Assembly: GCF_028993575.1 (NCBI RefSeq) | Contig: NZ_CP118615.1 | Coordinates: 4,741,001-4,805,000 of the forward strand | Length of the DNA: 64,000 bases | Source of the DNA: Micromonospora cathayae | GTDB taxonomy: Bacteria; Actinomycetota; Actinomycetes; Mycobacteriales; Micromonosporaceae | Direction of reading: 5' to 3' | Shown: positions 36,662 to 44,957 of the stretch, one piece after another | Numbering within the stretch: position 1 is the stretch's first letter | Layout: every line of letters begins with the position of its first letter | Made by a program: the position numbers and the translations under genes | The notes under the pieces: model-generated | Told to the model about the DNA's origin: nothing | The model's input: the letters and a program-made list of their open reading frames with translations, nothing else | The model's database searches: none

Positions 36662-37879
36662 GTGGACGTCCAGAGCATCCTGACCGGCCTGTACAGCGAG
36701 GCCGGTCGGCAGGACCCCTACCCGTACTACGCCCGCCTGCACCAGCTCGGCCCGGTCGCCGCCGTACCGGACCGGGGCGAGCACCGCTCGGTGACCGCCG
36801 TCGCGGTCGGCTACGACGCGGTCTCCCGGATCCTGCGCGACCCCGGCTTCTACAAGCAGGCCCCGCCGACCTGGCGCGACCACGAGGTGCTGCGTACGCT
36901 CCAGACCTCGATGATGTTCGTCAACCCACCCGACCACACCCGGATGCGGCAGGTGTTCGCGAAGACGTTCACCCCGCGTCGGCTGGGTGCGCTGGAACCG
37001 GTGGTGGCCCGGGTCGTCGACGCCCAACTGGACCGGATGGCCGAGCACGGTGCCGGCGGCGTCCCGGTCGACGTCGTCGCCGACTTCGCCCACCCGGTGC
37101 CGGCGCTGGTGATGGCGGAGTTCATCGGCATCCCCGCGCAGGACCTGGACTGGTACCGGCAGCGGGTGGAACGCATCGACGACTTCCTCGACGTGGCCGG
37201 CAAGACCGCGCAGCGGCTCGCCGCCGCCAACACCGCCGCCGACGAACTGCGCGCGTTCTACCGCGACCTGATCGCGCACCGTCGCCGCACCCCGGGCGAT
37301 GACCTGGTCGGCGCGCTGGTCGAGGCGCTGGACTCCGGTGACGTCGGACTGACCGAGGACGAGCTGATCAGCAACCTGGTGGTGCTGTTCAACGCCAGCT
37401 TCGTCACCACCGTCTACCTGCTCAGCAACGGCCTGCCGCTGCTGCTGGCGCACCCGGACACCGCCGCCGCGCTGCCCGGTGACGACACCCTGGCCGCCGG
37501 CTGCGTGGACGAGATCCTGCGGATGCAGAACCCGGTGCACTTCCTGGCCCGCGCCGCCCCGGACGACGTCGACCTGGACGGGGTGAAGGTCGCCAAGGAC
37601 GAGAACGTGCTGCTGCTGATCGCCGGCGCGAACCGTGACCCGGCCCGCTTCCCGGACCCGGACCGGTTCGACCCGCGCCGCGCCGGGCCGCCGTCACTGG
37701 CCTTCGGGCTCGGCCTGCACTACTGCCTCGGCGCGGCGGTGTCCCGGCTGGAGGGGCGGCTCGCCCTGCCCCGGCTGTTCGCCCGCTTCCCCGGGCTGGC
37801 CGTCGCCGAGCAGCCCACCTACAGCGGCAGCCTGTTCCTGCGCGGCATCGACAAGCTTCTCGTCACCACCGGCGGTTAG
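36662..37879 (+). CDS. Cytochrome P450 with atypical I-helix
   Basis: The 405-residue P450 has the heme ligand Cys355 in LAFGLGLHYCLGAAVSRLEG and the K-helix ExxR (Glu284-Arg287 in VDEILRMQNPV). The I-helix reads VVLFNASFVTTVYLLSN instead of the usual AGxET pattern: the proton-relay acid is Val248 while Thr249 is kept. This can indicate substrate-assisted catalysis or non-hydroxylating chemistry such as phenolic coupling. GTG 36662 follows GGGGAGG at a slightly long spacing. It heads an operon with a hydrolase, Hmo and HpgT, and so may act on a 4-hydroxyphenyl-derived or polyketide intermediate. Confidence 0.9.
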   Translation: MDVQSILTGLYSEAGRQDPYPYYARLHQLGPVAAVPDRGEHRSVTAVAVGYDAVSRILRDPGFYKQAPPTWRDHEVLRTLQTSMMFVNPPDHTRMRQVFAKTFTPRRLGALEPVVARVVDAQLDRMAEHGAGGVPVDVVADFAHPVPALVMAEFIGIPAQDLDWYRQRVERIDDFLDVAGKTAQRLAAANTAADELRAFYRDLIAHRRRTPGDDLVGALVEALDSGDVGLTEDELISNLVVLFNASFVTTVYLLSNGLPLLLAHPDTAAALPGDDTLAAGCVDEILRMQNPVHFLARAAPDDVDLDGVKVAKDENVLLLIAGANRDPARFPDPDRFDPRRAGPPSLAFGLGLHYCLGAAVSRLEGRLALPRLFARFPGLAVAEQPTYSGSLFLRGIDKLLVTTGG

Positions 37880-37889
37880 GAGACCAGAC

Positions 37890-38885
37890 ATGCCCCTCGA
37901 CCCGCAGGTCGTGGCGTACCGGGCGCAACGCGCGGCGGCCGGCACGCCCCAGCTCTACACCCAGACCCTCGCCGAGGCCCGCGCCGCCGACCTGGCCGCG
38001 ATCCGGGCCGGCGGCGGCGACGCCGAACCGGTCCACCAGGTACGCGACACGTCTCTGCCCGGCCCGGACGGCGACCTGCCGATCCGGATCTACCGCCCGG
38101 CCGGCGACGGGCCGCTGCCCACCCTGGTGTACTTCTTCGGCGGTGGCTGGACCCTCGGCAGCATCGACACCGCCGACGGCATCTGCCGACGCCTCGCCAA
38201 CCTGGTGCCCTGCCAGGTGATCACCGTCGGGTACCGGCTCGCCCCCGAGCACAGGTTCCCCGCCGCCGTGCTGGACTGCCACGCCGCCACCGCCTGGATC
38301 GCCGCGCACGCCGACGCCCTCGGTGTCGACCCGGACCGGATCGCGGTGGGCGGGGACTCCGCCGGCGGCAACCTGGCCGCCGCGGTCACCCTGCTCGCCC
38401 GCCGCGACGGCACCCCGCCGCTGGCCGGGCAGCTCCTGGTGTACCCGAACACCAATTACCGCGACGAGACCGACTCGATGCGGACCTCCGACGACCCGTA
38501 CCTGTTCAACCGGACGTCGGTCGGCTGGTACTGGAACCACTACCTGGCCGACCCGGCCGACGGGCGGAACCCGCTCGCGTCGCCGCTGCTCGCCGAGGAC
38601 CTGGGCGGACTGCCGCCCGCCCTGGTGATCACCGCCGAGTACGACCCGCTGCGCGACGAGGGGGAACGGTACGCGCACCGGCTCCGCGAGGCCGGCGTAC
38701 CGACCGAGCTGACCCGCTACGACGGCATGATCCACGGCTTCTTCGCCATGTCCGGGGTCCTCGACGGCGGTCGGCGGGCTCTCGACCAGGCGGCCGGCTG
38801 GCTCCGCGACCGGCTGGTCCACCCGGCCCCCGGACCGGACTCCGCCGGCCGCCAGCCGGTCGGCGCGAGGCGCGCCGATGACTGA
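37890..38885 (+). CDS. HSL-family alpha/beta hydrolase (esterase)
   Basis: The 331-residue enzyme belongs to the hormone-sensitive-lipase group. The oxyanion motif is FFGGGWTLGS, where the usual HGGG is FGGG. The nucleophile is in AVGGDSAGGNLAAAV, the Asp in VITAEYDPLRDEGE and the His in MIHGFFAM. Loss of the first His of HGGG is a small but real deviation. It sits between the P450 and Hmo in one operon (10-nt gap, then an 8-nt overlap). It may cleave or form an ester, or act as a chain-releasing enzyme. Confidence 0.85.
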   Translation: MPLDPQVVAYRAQRAAAGTPQLYTQTLAEARAADLAAIRAGGGDAEPVHQVRDTSLPGPDGDLPIRIYRPAGDGPLPTLVYFFGGGWTLGSIDTADGICRRLANLVPCQVITVGYRLAPEHRFPAAVLDCHAATAWIAAHADALGVDPDRIAVGGDSAGGNLAAAVTLLARRDGTPPLAGQLLVYPNTNYRDETDSMRTSDDPYLFNRTSVGWYWNHYLADPADGRNPLASPLLAEDLGGLPPALVITAEYDPLRDEGERYAHRLREAGVPTELTRYDGMIHGFFAMSGVLDGGRRALDQAAGWLRDRLVHPAPGPDSAGRQPVGARRADD

Positions 38886-40077
38886 GCGTGCCGCCACCAC
38901 CGACCCGGCGACGGCGCGGCGACCCGACCCGGAGGCCGGCGGCGGGCGGTCCGCCGCCGTCCCGGGCCTGGGCGAGCCAAACAGCAGCGCGGACCAGGTG
39001 GTCTGCCTGGCCGACTTCGCCGAGCGGGCCCGCGCCGTGCTGCCCGCGCCGGTCTGGGACTACGTGCACGGCGGCAGCGGCGCGGAGACCACCCTCGCGG
39101 CGAACCGGACCGCCCTGGACCGGGTGGCGGTGCTGCCCCGGATGCTGCGCGGCGTCGGCACCCCGACGCTCGACACGACGCTCGCCGGCCGGCCCAGCGC
39201 GCTGCCGGCGGCGGTCGCCCCGATGGCGTACCAGAAGTTGCTGCACCCCGACGGGGAACTGGCGCTGGCCACGGCGGCCCGGACCGCGGGCGTCCCCTAC
39301 GTGGCGAGCACCATCGGCAGTTGCCCGATCGAGGAGGTCGCCGCGACCGGCGCGGACGTCTGGTTCCAGCTCTACTGGCTGCGCGACCGGGCGCTGGTGA
39401 TCGACCTGCTGGCTAGGGCCGAGGAGGCCGGTTGCAGCGCGCTGATGGTCACCGTGGACGTGCCGGTGCTCGGCCGGCGGCACCGTGACCTGCGCAACGC
39501 GTTCGCGCTGCCCGCCGGGGTGGTGGCCGCGAACCTGCCCGGCGGCCGCGACGACCTCGCCCACCAGGGGGTCCCGGGGGTGTCGGCGGTGGCCGCGCAC
39601 ACCGGGGCCGTCTTCGCGCCCGCCCTCTCGTGGGCCGACCTGGAGTGGCTGCGCGCCGAGACCCGGCTGCCGCTGCTGGTCAAGGGCATCCTGGACCCCC
39701 GGGACGCCACCCTCGCCGCGTCCGTCGGCGCGGACGCGGTGGTGGTGTCCAACCACGGCGGACGGCAGTTGGACGGCGCGCCGGCCAGCGTCACCATGCT
39801 GCCCGAGGTGGTGGCGGCGGTCGAGGGCCGCTGCGAGGTGCTGCTGGACAGCGGTGTCCGGGGCGGCACCGACGTGCTGCGCGCCCTGGCGCTCGGCGCG
39901 CGCGGGGTGCTGGTCGGCCGGCCGTTGCTCTGGGCGCTGGCGGTGGCCGGCCGGGACGGGGCCGAACGGGCGCTGGCGCTGCTCGCCGAGGAACTGCGGG
40001 ACGCGTTGACCCTGGCCGGCTGCGCCGATCCGGCCGACGCCGCCGACCTGCGGACGCTGATCGGGGGCGGACGGTGA
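38878..40077 (+). CDS. hmo: FMN-dependent 4-hydroxymandelate oxidase
   Basis: The 399-residue protein is an FMN-dependent alpha-hydroxyacid oxidase: VWDYVHGGSGAETTLAANR, VAPMAYQKLLHPDGE, DVWFQLYWLRDR, TVDVPVLGRRHRDLRN, LPLLVKGILDP, VVVSNHGGRQLDG (catalytic His, Arg) and the phosphate site LDSGVRGGTDV. With HmaS and HpgT in the same locus the best call is Hmo, oxidising 4-hydroxymandelate to 4-hydroxyphenylglyoxylate. It overlaps the upstream hydrolase by 8 nt and the HpgT start by four. Other alpha-hydroxyacid oxidases share these motifs; context decides. Confidence 0.88.
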   Translation: MTERAATTDPATARRPDPEAGGGRSAAVPGLGEPNSSADQVVCLADFAERARAVLPAPVWDYVHGGSGAETTLAANRTALDRVAVLPRMLRGVGTPTLDTTLAGRPSALPAAVAPMAYQKLLHPDGELALATAARTAGVPYVASTIGSCPIEEVAATGADVWFQLYWLRDRALVIDLLARAEEAGCSALMVTVDVPVLGRRHRDLRNAFALPAGVVAANLPGGRDDLAHQGVPGVSAVAAHTGAVFAPALSWADLEWLRAETRLPLLVKGILDPRDATLAASVGADAVVVSNHGGRQLDGAPASVTMLPEVVAAVEGRCEVLLDSGVRGGTDVLRALALGARGVLVGRPLLWALAVAGRDGAERALALLAEELRDALTLAGCADPADAADLRTLIGGGR

Positions 40078-41396
40078 CCGGCCCGGTGGAGATCGACGTG
40101 GCGGCCCTGCACCCGGCCCTGGACGACCCCGCGCTGAACTCGATGAACTTCCTCAACGAGATCGCCCAGCACTACCCGGACGCGATCAGCCTGGCCGCCG
40201 GCCGCCCGTACGAGGAGTTCTTCGACGTCGACGCGCTGCCCCGCTGGCTGGACCGGTTCCGCCGGCACCTCGCCGACGACCTCGGCCACGACCCCGGCCG
40301 GATCACCCGCACCCTGTTCCAGTACGGCCGGACCAAGGGCATCCTGCACGAGCTGATCGCCCGCAACCTGGCCCTGGACGAGCAGATCACCGTCGACCCG
40401 GAGGCGGTGGTGGTGACGGTCGGCTGCCAGGAGGCGATGTTCCTGGTGCTGCGGGCGCTGCGGGCCGGCCCCCGGGACGTGCTGCTGGCCGTCGCACCCA
40501 CCTACGTGGGGCTGACCGGCGCGGCCCGGCTGCTGGACTTCCCGGTCCGGCCGGTGGCCGGCGGTCCGGCCGGGATCGACCTGGCCGACCTGCGCGCCCA
40601 GCTCGACCGGGCGCGGGCCGCCGGGGAACGCCCCCGGGCCTGCTACCTGATGCCCGACTTCGCCAACCCGTCCGGGGTCAGCATGAGCCTGGCCGACCGG
40701 CGTCGGCTGCTCGACCTGGCCGACTCCGAGGACCTGCTGCTGATCGAGGACAACCCGTACGGGCTGTTCCCGGCCGACGACGACGGCACCCGGCTACCCA
40801 CCCTGAAGGCCCTCGACGAGCGGGCCCGGGTGGTCTACCTGGGCTCGTTCGCCAAGACCGTGCTGCCCGGCGCGCGGGTCGGCTACGTCCTGGCCGACCA
40901 GCGGGTCCGTGGCTCGGACGGCACGGTGGGGCTGTTCGCCGACCAGCTCGCCCGGATCAAGAGCATGGTCACCGTGAACACCTCGCCGATCGCCCAGGCG
41001 GTGATCGGCGGGCGGCTGCTGGAACACGGGTGCAGCCTGGTCGAGGCGAACGTCCGAGAGCGGGCCGTCTACGCCGGCAACCTGCGGCACCTGGTGGCCG
41101 GCCTGGCGCGGCGGTTCCCGGCCCCGTCCGAGGTGGGCTGGAACGTGCCCCGGGGCGGGTTCTTCGCGGTGGTGACCGTGCCGTTCCCGGTGGACGACGC
41201 CCTGCTCACCCGCTCGGCGCGGGAGTACGGGGTGCTGTGGACGCCGATGGCGCACTTCTACGACGACACGGCGGCGGTGAACGCGCTGCGGCTGTCGGTG
41301 AGCGTGGTCACCCCGGAGCAGATCGACCAGGGTCTGGACCGGTTGGCCGCGCTGCTCACCGACGAACTGGCGCGACGGAAGGTGTCGGTCTCCTGA
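40074..41396 (+). CDS. hpgT: 4-Hydroxyphenylglycine aminotransferase
   Basis: The 440-residue PLP enzyme is a class I/II aminotransferase with the Lys in VYLGSFAKTVLPGARVGYV and blocks LAAGRPYEEFF, FQYGRTKGILHELIAR, YLMPDFANPSGVSM and IEDNPYGLF. HpgT enzymes use tyrosine as amino donor, returning 4-hydroxyphenylpyruvate to HmaS and making the route cyclic. Coupling to Hmo (GTGA overlap) supports the call. The product L-4-hydroxyphenylglycine normally feeds glycopeptide-type NRPSs, which are absent here. Confidence 0.88.
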   Translation: MTGPVEIDVAALHPALDDPALNSMNFLNEIAQHYPDAISLAAGRPYEEFFDVDALPRWLDRFRRHLADDLGHDPGRITRTLFQYGRTKGILHELIARNLALDEQITVDPEAVVVTVGCQEAMFLVLRALRAGPRDVLLAVAPTYVGLTGAARLLDFPVRPVAGGPAGIDLADLRAQLDRARAAGERPRACYLMPDFANPSGVSMSLADRRRLLDLADSEDLLLIEDNPYGLFPADDDGTRLPTLKALDERARVVYLGSFAKTVLPGARVGYVLADQRVRGSDGTVGLFADQLARIKSMVTVNTSPIAQAVIGGRLLEHGCSLVEANVRERAVYAGNLRHLVAGLARRFPAPSEVGWNVPRGGFFAVVTVPFPVDDALLTRSAREYGVLWTPMAHFYDDTAAVNALRLSVSVVTPEQIDQGLDRLAALLTDELARRKVSVS

Positions 41397-41460
41397 CGCC
41401 GGGTGCGACACGGGCCGGGCGTGCCCGGCACGCTCCGCTGTGGACGGCGATAATGGCCGC

Positions 41461-41715
41461 ATGGTCGCCTGGGAGTACGCATTGCTGGTCCGCCGCTACC
41501 AAGGGCAGGGGCGCAGTTTCGAGGTCACGTTCATCTGGTACGGCCCGGACGGCTCACGCCGGGACGTCACCCCGTACGGCGACACCGCCGTGGCCCACCT
41601 GAACCGGGTCGGCCGGGAGGGCTGGGAGCTGGTCACCGCCGCCGAGGACGTCAACAACGTGCAGGGCAGCACCGAGGTGCACCGCTACCACCTCAAGCGG
41701 CCGATCACCATCTGA
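41461..41715 (+). CDS. Small DUF4177-like protein
   Basis: The 84-residue protein has the DUF4177 look: WEYALLVRRY at the N-terminus, LNRVGREGWELVTAAE in the middle and HRYHLKRP at the end. No ribosome-binding site is visible before the ATG; GATAAT at 41449-41454, six bases upstream, suggests a leaderless mRNA. A longer GTG start at 41440 would overlap that element. It marks the right end of the biosynthetic block. Function unknown. Confidence 0.7.
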   Translation: MVAWEYALLVRRYQGQGRSFEVTFIWYGPDGSRRDVTPYGDTAVAHLNRVGREGWELVTAAEDVNNVQGSTEVHRYHLKRPITI

Positions 41716-41719
41716 GGCG

Positions 41720-41754
41720 CGGTCGCCGGAGCCGGGACCCGGCTCCGGCGACCG
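41720..41754. terminator. Perfect 16-bp bidirectional hairpin
   Basis: CGGTCGCCGGAGCCGG (41720-41735) pairs perfectly with its complement at 41739-41754 across a 3-nt loop, between the convergent DUF4177-like and glyA genes. It is one of the strongest hairpins in the window. Confidence 0.85.
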
Positions 41755-41762
41755 CCGACGAC

Positions 41763-43202
41763 TCAGCCCAGGTCGACGTCGGGGTACAGCGGGAACCCGG
41801 CGACCAGGTCACTGGCCTGCTTGCCGACCCGCTCGGCCACGGCCGGGTCGAGCAGGTACTTCGCCTTCGACGCGGTGCCGTCGGCGTTCGCCCCCGGACG
41901 GGTCTGGCTCAGCACGGTGTGGATCAGCTCGGCGGTCTCGTCCATCTGGGCGGTACCCAGGCCCCGGGTGGTCAGCGCCGGGGTGCCGATCCGGATGCCG
42001 GAGGTGTACCACGCCCCGTTCGGGTCCTGCGGCACCGCGTTGCGGTTGGTGACGATGCCCGAGTCCAGCAGCGCCTGTTCGGCCTGCCGGCCGGTGAGAC
42101 CGTACCCGGTGACGTCGATGAGCACCAGGTGGTTGTCGGTGCCGCCGGTGACCAGCTTCGCGCCCCGGCGCAGCAGCCCCTCGGCGAGCGCCTGGGCGTT
42201 GTCGACGATGCGCCGGGCGTAGTCGGCGAAGTCCGGCCGGCGGGCCTCGGCCAGCGCGACCGCCTTGGCGGCCATCACGTGCGGCAGCGGACCGCCGAGC
42301 ACCATCGGGCAGCCCCGGTCCACCTGCTCGGCCAGCTCCGGGCCGCAGAGCACCAGACCGCCGCGCGGTCCGCGCAGCGACTTGTGGGTGGTGGTGGTGA
42401 CGATGTGCGCGTGCGGCACCGGGTCGAAGTCGCCGGTGAAGACCTTCCCGGCGACCAGCCCGGCGAAGTGCGCCATGTCCACCATGAAGGTCGCGCCGAC
42501 CGAGTCGGCGATCTCCCGCATGATCCGGAAGTTGACCTTCCGGGGGTACGCGGAGTACCCGGCGACCAGGATCAGCGGCCGGAACTCCCGGGCCGCCTCG
42601 GCGACCTTGTCGTAGTCGACCAGGCCGGTGGCCGGGTCGGTGCCGTAGCTGCGCTGGTCGAACATCTTGCCGGAGATGTTCGGCCGGAAACCGTGGGTGA
42701 GGTGCCCGCCGGCGTCCAGCGACATGCCGAGCATCCGCTGGTCGCCCAGCTCCCGGCGGAGGGTGAACCAGTCCGCCTCGGTCAGGTCGTTGACGTGCCG
42801 GGCCTGCGCCTTCTTCAGCGCGGGGGCCTCCACCCGGTCGGCCAGGATCGCCCAGAAGGCGACGAGGTTGGCGTCGATGCCCGAGTGCGGCTGGGCGTAC
42901 GCGTGCGCCGCCCCGAACAGCTCCCGGGCATGCTCGGCGGCGAGCGCCTCGACGGTGTCGACGTTCTGGCAGCCGGCGTAGAACCGCCGCCCGACGGTGC
43001 CCTCGGCGTACTTGTCGCTGAACCAGTTGCCCATCGCCAGCAGGGTCGCCGGGGACGCGTAGTTCTCGCTGGCGATCAGCTTGAGCGACTCACGCTGGTC
43101 GGTCAGCTCGGCGCCGATCGCGTCGGCCACCCGGGGCTCGACGGCCCGGATCACCTCGAGGGCGCTGCGGAACGCGGTGGACTCGGGACTAGACGACGGC
43201 AT
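41763..43202 (-). CDS. glyA: Serine hydroxymethyltransferase
   Basis: The 479-residue PLP enzyme interconverts serine and glycine with tetrahydrofolate. [20 protein letters not shown] is the N-terminal signature, [17 protein letters not shown] holds the PLP-binding Lys, and [15 protein letters not shown] the Asp/His pair. It is longer than the common 420-430 residues, with an N-terminal extension and an insertion around [22 protein letters not shown] 43202 follows GGAGG, placed just after a ZTP riboswitch that likely raises expression when folate one-carbon supply is low. Confidence 0.95.
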   Translation of the reverse strand: MPSSSPESTAFRSALEVIRAVEPRVADAIGAELTDQRESLKLIASENYASPATLLAMGNWFSDKYAEGTVGRRFYAGCQNVDTVEALAAEHARELFGAAHAYAQPHSGIDANLVAFWAILADRVEAPALKKAQARHVNDLTEADWFTLRRELGDQRMLGMSLDAGGHLTHGFRPNISGKMFDQRSYGTDPATGLVDYDKVAEAAREFRPLILVAGYSAYPRKVNFRIMREIADSVGATFMVDMAHFAGLVAGKVFTGDFDPVPHAHIVTTTTHKSLRGPRGGLVLCGPELAEQVDRGCPMVLGGPLPHVMAAKAVALAEARRPDFADYARRIVDNAQALAEGLLRRGAKLVTGGTDNHLVLIDVTGYGLTGRQAEQALLDSGIVTNRNAVPQDPNGAWYTSGIRIGTPALTTRGLGTAQMDETAELIHTVLSQTRPGANADGTASKAKYLLDPAVAERVGKQASDLVAGFPLYPDVDLG

Positions 43203-43225
43203 GCGACCTCCATCAGCTGTGCGGA

Positions 43226-43312
43226 AGGCCCAGGCGCTCGGCTCGCGTCCTCGTGACGGGACCGCTTCCCGATGGTGCTCCATCCCGACGCGCCAGTCAC
43301 GGCCCACCGGTG
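43226..43312 (-). promoter_or_regulatory. ZTP (pfl) riboswitch upstream of glyA
   Basis: On the minus strand the leader contains the 5' element GGGCCGTGACTGGCG (43291-43305), then GGATGGAGCACCATCGGGAA, and the 3' element GAGCGCCTGGGCC (43228-43240). These match the conserved CGUGACUGGCG and CGCCUGGGC segments of the ZTP riboswitch, in the expected order and spacing, and end about 20 nt before the ribosome-binding site of glyA. Known actinobacterial ZTP switches control one-carbon genes including glyA. Control is probably translational or by anti-termination. Confidence 0.88.
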
Positions 43313-43420
43313 ATCCTACCGGGTCGTCCCGGCAGGCCACCGGCGCGGCGGCGGGTCCGCTTCTCCGACCGTGCGCAGCCGACCGGTACCCGCCGGGACG
43401 CCGGCACGCCGGTCGATCCG

Positions 43421-43426
43421 TAAGAT
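43421..43426 (+). promoter_or_regulatory. -10 element TAAGAT for a leaderless mRNA
   Basis: TAAGAT ends seven bases before the ATG of the phosphoesterase gene, and no Shine-Dalgarno sequence is present. This is the layout of leaderless transcripts common in actinomycetes, in which transcription starts at or near the start codon. Confidence 0.65.
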
Positions 43427-43433
43427 CGGTGTC

Positions 43434-44318
43434 ATGGTGGGGGAGGCCGGCACCGACGGCAGTCTGGTCGCGATCAGCGACCTGCACGTCGGGTACGCCG
43501 AGAACCGTAGGCTGGTCGACGAACTACGACCGGGATCGCCGCAGGACTGGCTGCTCGTCGCCGGTGACGTCGGCGAGACCGTCGCGCACATCGAACGCAC
43601 CCTCGGGCTGCTGGCCGAGCGGTTCGCCAAGGTGGTCTGGGTGCCCGGCAACCACGAGCTGTGGACCCCGCCGACCGACCCGGTGACGCTGCGCGGCGAG
43701 GAACGCTACCGGCACGTGGTGGACGTCTGCCGACGGCTGGGCGTGGTCACCCCGGAGGACCCGTACGAGGTGTGGCGCGGGCCGGGCGGGCCGGCGCGGA
43801 TCGTGCCGCTGTTCCTCGGCTACGACTACACCTTCCTGCCGGACGGGATGGACCAGGCGCAGGCGCTCGCCGAGGCGTACCGGACCGGCATCGTCTGCAC
43901 GGACGAGAACCTGCTGCACCCCGACCCGCACCCGAGCCGGGAGGCGTGGTGCGCGGCCCGGCTGCGGGAGACCGCCGCCCGTCTCGACGCGCTCCCCGAC
44001 GACCTGCCGACCGTGCTGGTCAACCACTATCCGCTGGTCCGCGAACCGACCCGGATCCTGCGCTACCCGATCTTCGCCCAGTGGTGCGGGACCACCGCCA
44101 CCGCCGACTGGCACCTGCGCTACCGGGCCACCGCCATGGTGTACGGCCACCTGCACGTCCCGCGCAGCACCGTCTACGACGGGGTGCGGTTCGAGGAGGT
44201 GTCGGTCGGCTACCCGCGCGAGTGGCAGCCCCGGCCGTACCCGCCCCGGCTGCGGCAGATCCTGCCCGCCCCGACCGGCCCGGTACCGGAGTGGCCGGCG
44301 ACCCAGCCACCCCGGTAG
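43434..44318 (+). CDS. Calcineurin-like metallophosphoesterase
   Basis: The 294-residue protein has the full metal-binding series: [36 protein letters not shown] and [12 protein letters not shown]. It is a dimetal phosphoesterase of unknown substrate. The start is placed at the ATG seven bases after a TAAGAT -10 box. The gene converges on the hemerythrin-like gene with only 8 bp between stops. Confidence 0.88.
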   Translation: MVGEAGTDGSLVAISDLHVGYAENRRLVDELRPGSPQDWLLVAGDVGETVAHIERTLGLLAERFAKVVWVPGNHELWTPPTDPVTLRGEERYRHVVDVCRRLGVVTPEDPYEVWRGPGGPARIVPLFLGYDYTFLPDGMDQAQALAEAYRTGIVCTDENLLHPDPHPSREAWCAARLRETAARLDALPDDLPTVLVNHYPLVREPTRILRYPIFAQWCGTTATADWHLRYRATAMVYGHLHVPRSTVYDGVRFEEVSVGYPREWQPRPYPPRLRQILPAPTGPVPEWPATQPPR

Positions 44319-44326
44319 GTCCGGGC

Positions 44327-44827
44327 TCAGGCGGTCATCGCGTCCAGGGCCTTCTTGAGCGCCTTCGGCGCGGTCGGGGTCCGGGGCGCGTCCGCGCGCA
44401 GCGCGATCATCCGTTCGCCGATCTCCTGCAACTGGTTACGGCCGAGCGCCTCCCGGACCTTCGGGAACCACTCCTGTTCCTCCTCCTCGACGTGGTGCGT
44501 GACGTTCTCGATCAGCACCGTGGTCTTGGCGACGAAGCGTTCGTCGTCGGCGTCCATGGTGGCCAGCTCGGCGCAGAGCACGTCGGCGACGTGGTGTTCC
44601 TCGTACGACTCGAGGATGTCGTCCTCCAGGTCGGGCAGGAGCTTGCGGACCTCCGGGTACATCACCTCGTTCTCGAGGTAGGTGTGCACGGTCAGCGCCT
44701 CCAGGATCTGGTTCACCAGCGCCTGCCGGCGGCGCGGCGGCCCGTCCTGCGCGGCCTGGAACTCCCGGAACAGGCGGCGCATCTCCTTATGGTCTTCCTT
44801 GAGCAGCACGATGGCATCGGTGGACAC
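44327..44827 (-). CDS. Hemerythrin/HHE-domain protein
   Basis: The 166-residue helical protein has the HHE pattern: LKEDHKEMRRLFREF, TVHTYLENEVMYPEV, SYEEHHVADVLCAEL and NVTHHVEEEEQEWFPKV, supplying His/Glu ligands for a di-iron site. GTG 44827 follows AAGGAGG. Such proteins sense or store O2/NO or protect from redox stress. The C-terminal 25 residues are a basic tail. Confidence 0.9.
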   Translation of the reverse strand: MSTDAIVLLKEDHKEMRRLFREFQAAQDGPPRRRQALVNQILEALTVHTYLENEVMYPEVRKLLPDLEDDILESYEEHHVADVLCAELATMDADDERFVAKTTVLIENVTHHVEEEEQEWFPKVREALGRNQLQEIGERMIALRADAPRTPTAPKALKKALDAMTA

Positions 44828-44906
44828 CGGCGGACCTCCTTGTTGAACTGGTGCCCGCCCTGCTACCCGGGCCGAAGCCGGACAAACAGCGCTCACCCGA
44901 ACGGGT

Positions 44907-44941
44907 GAGGGCCCGGCGCGTGGCTGACGCGCCGGGCCCTC
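44907..44941. terminator. Perfect 14-bp terminator downstream of the subtilase gene
   Basis: GAGGGCCCGGCGCG (44907-44920) pairs with CGCGCCGGGCCCTC (44928-44941) over a 7-nt loop. It lies 16 bp beyond the stop of the leftward protease gene and before the hemerythrin-like gene, insulating the two. Confidence 0.85.
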
Positions 44942-44957
44942 GCTCGGGTGGAACCTG

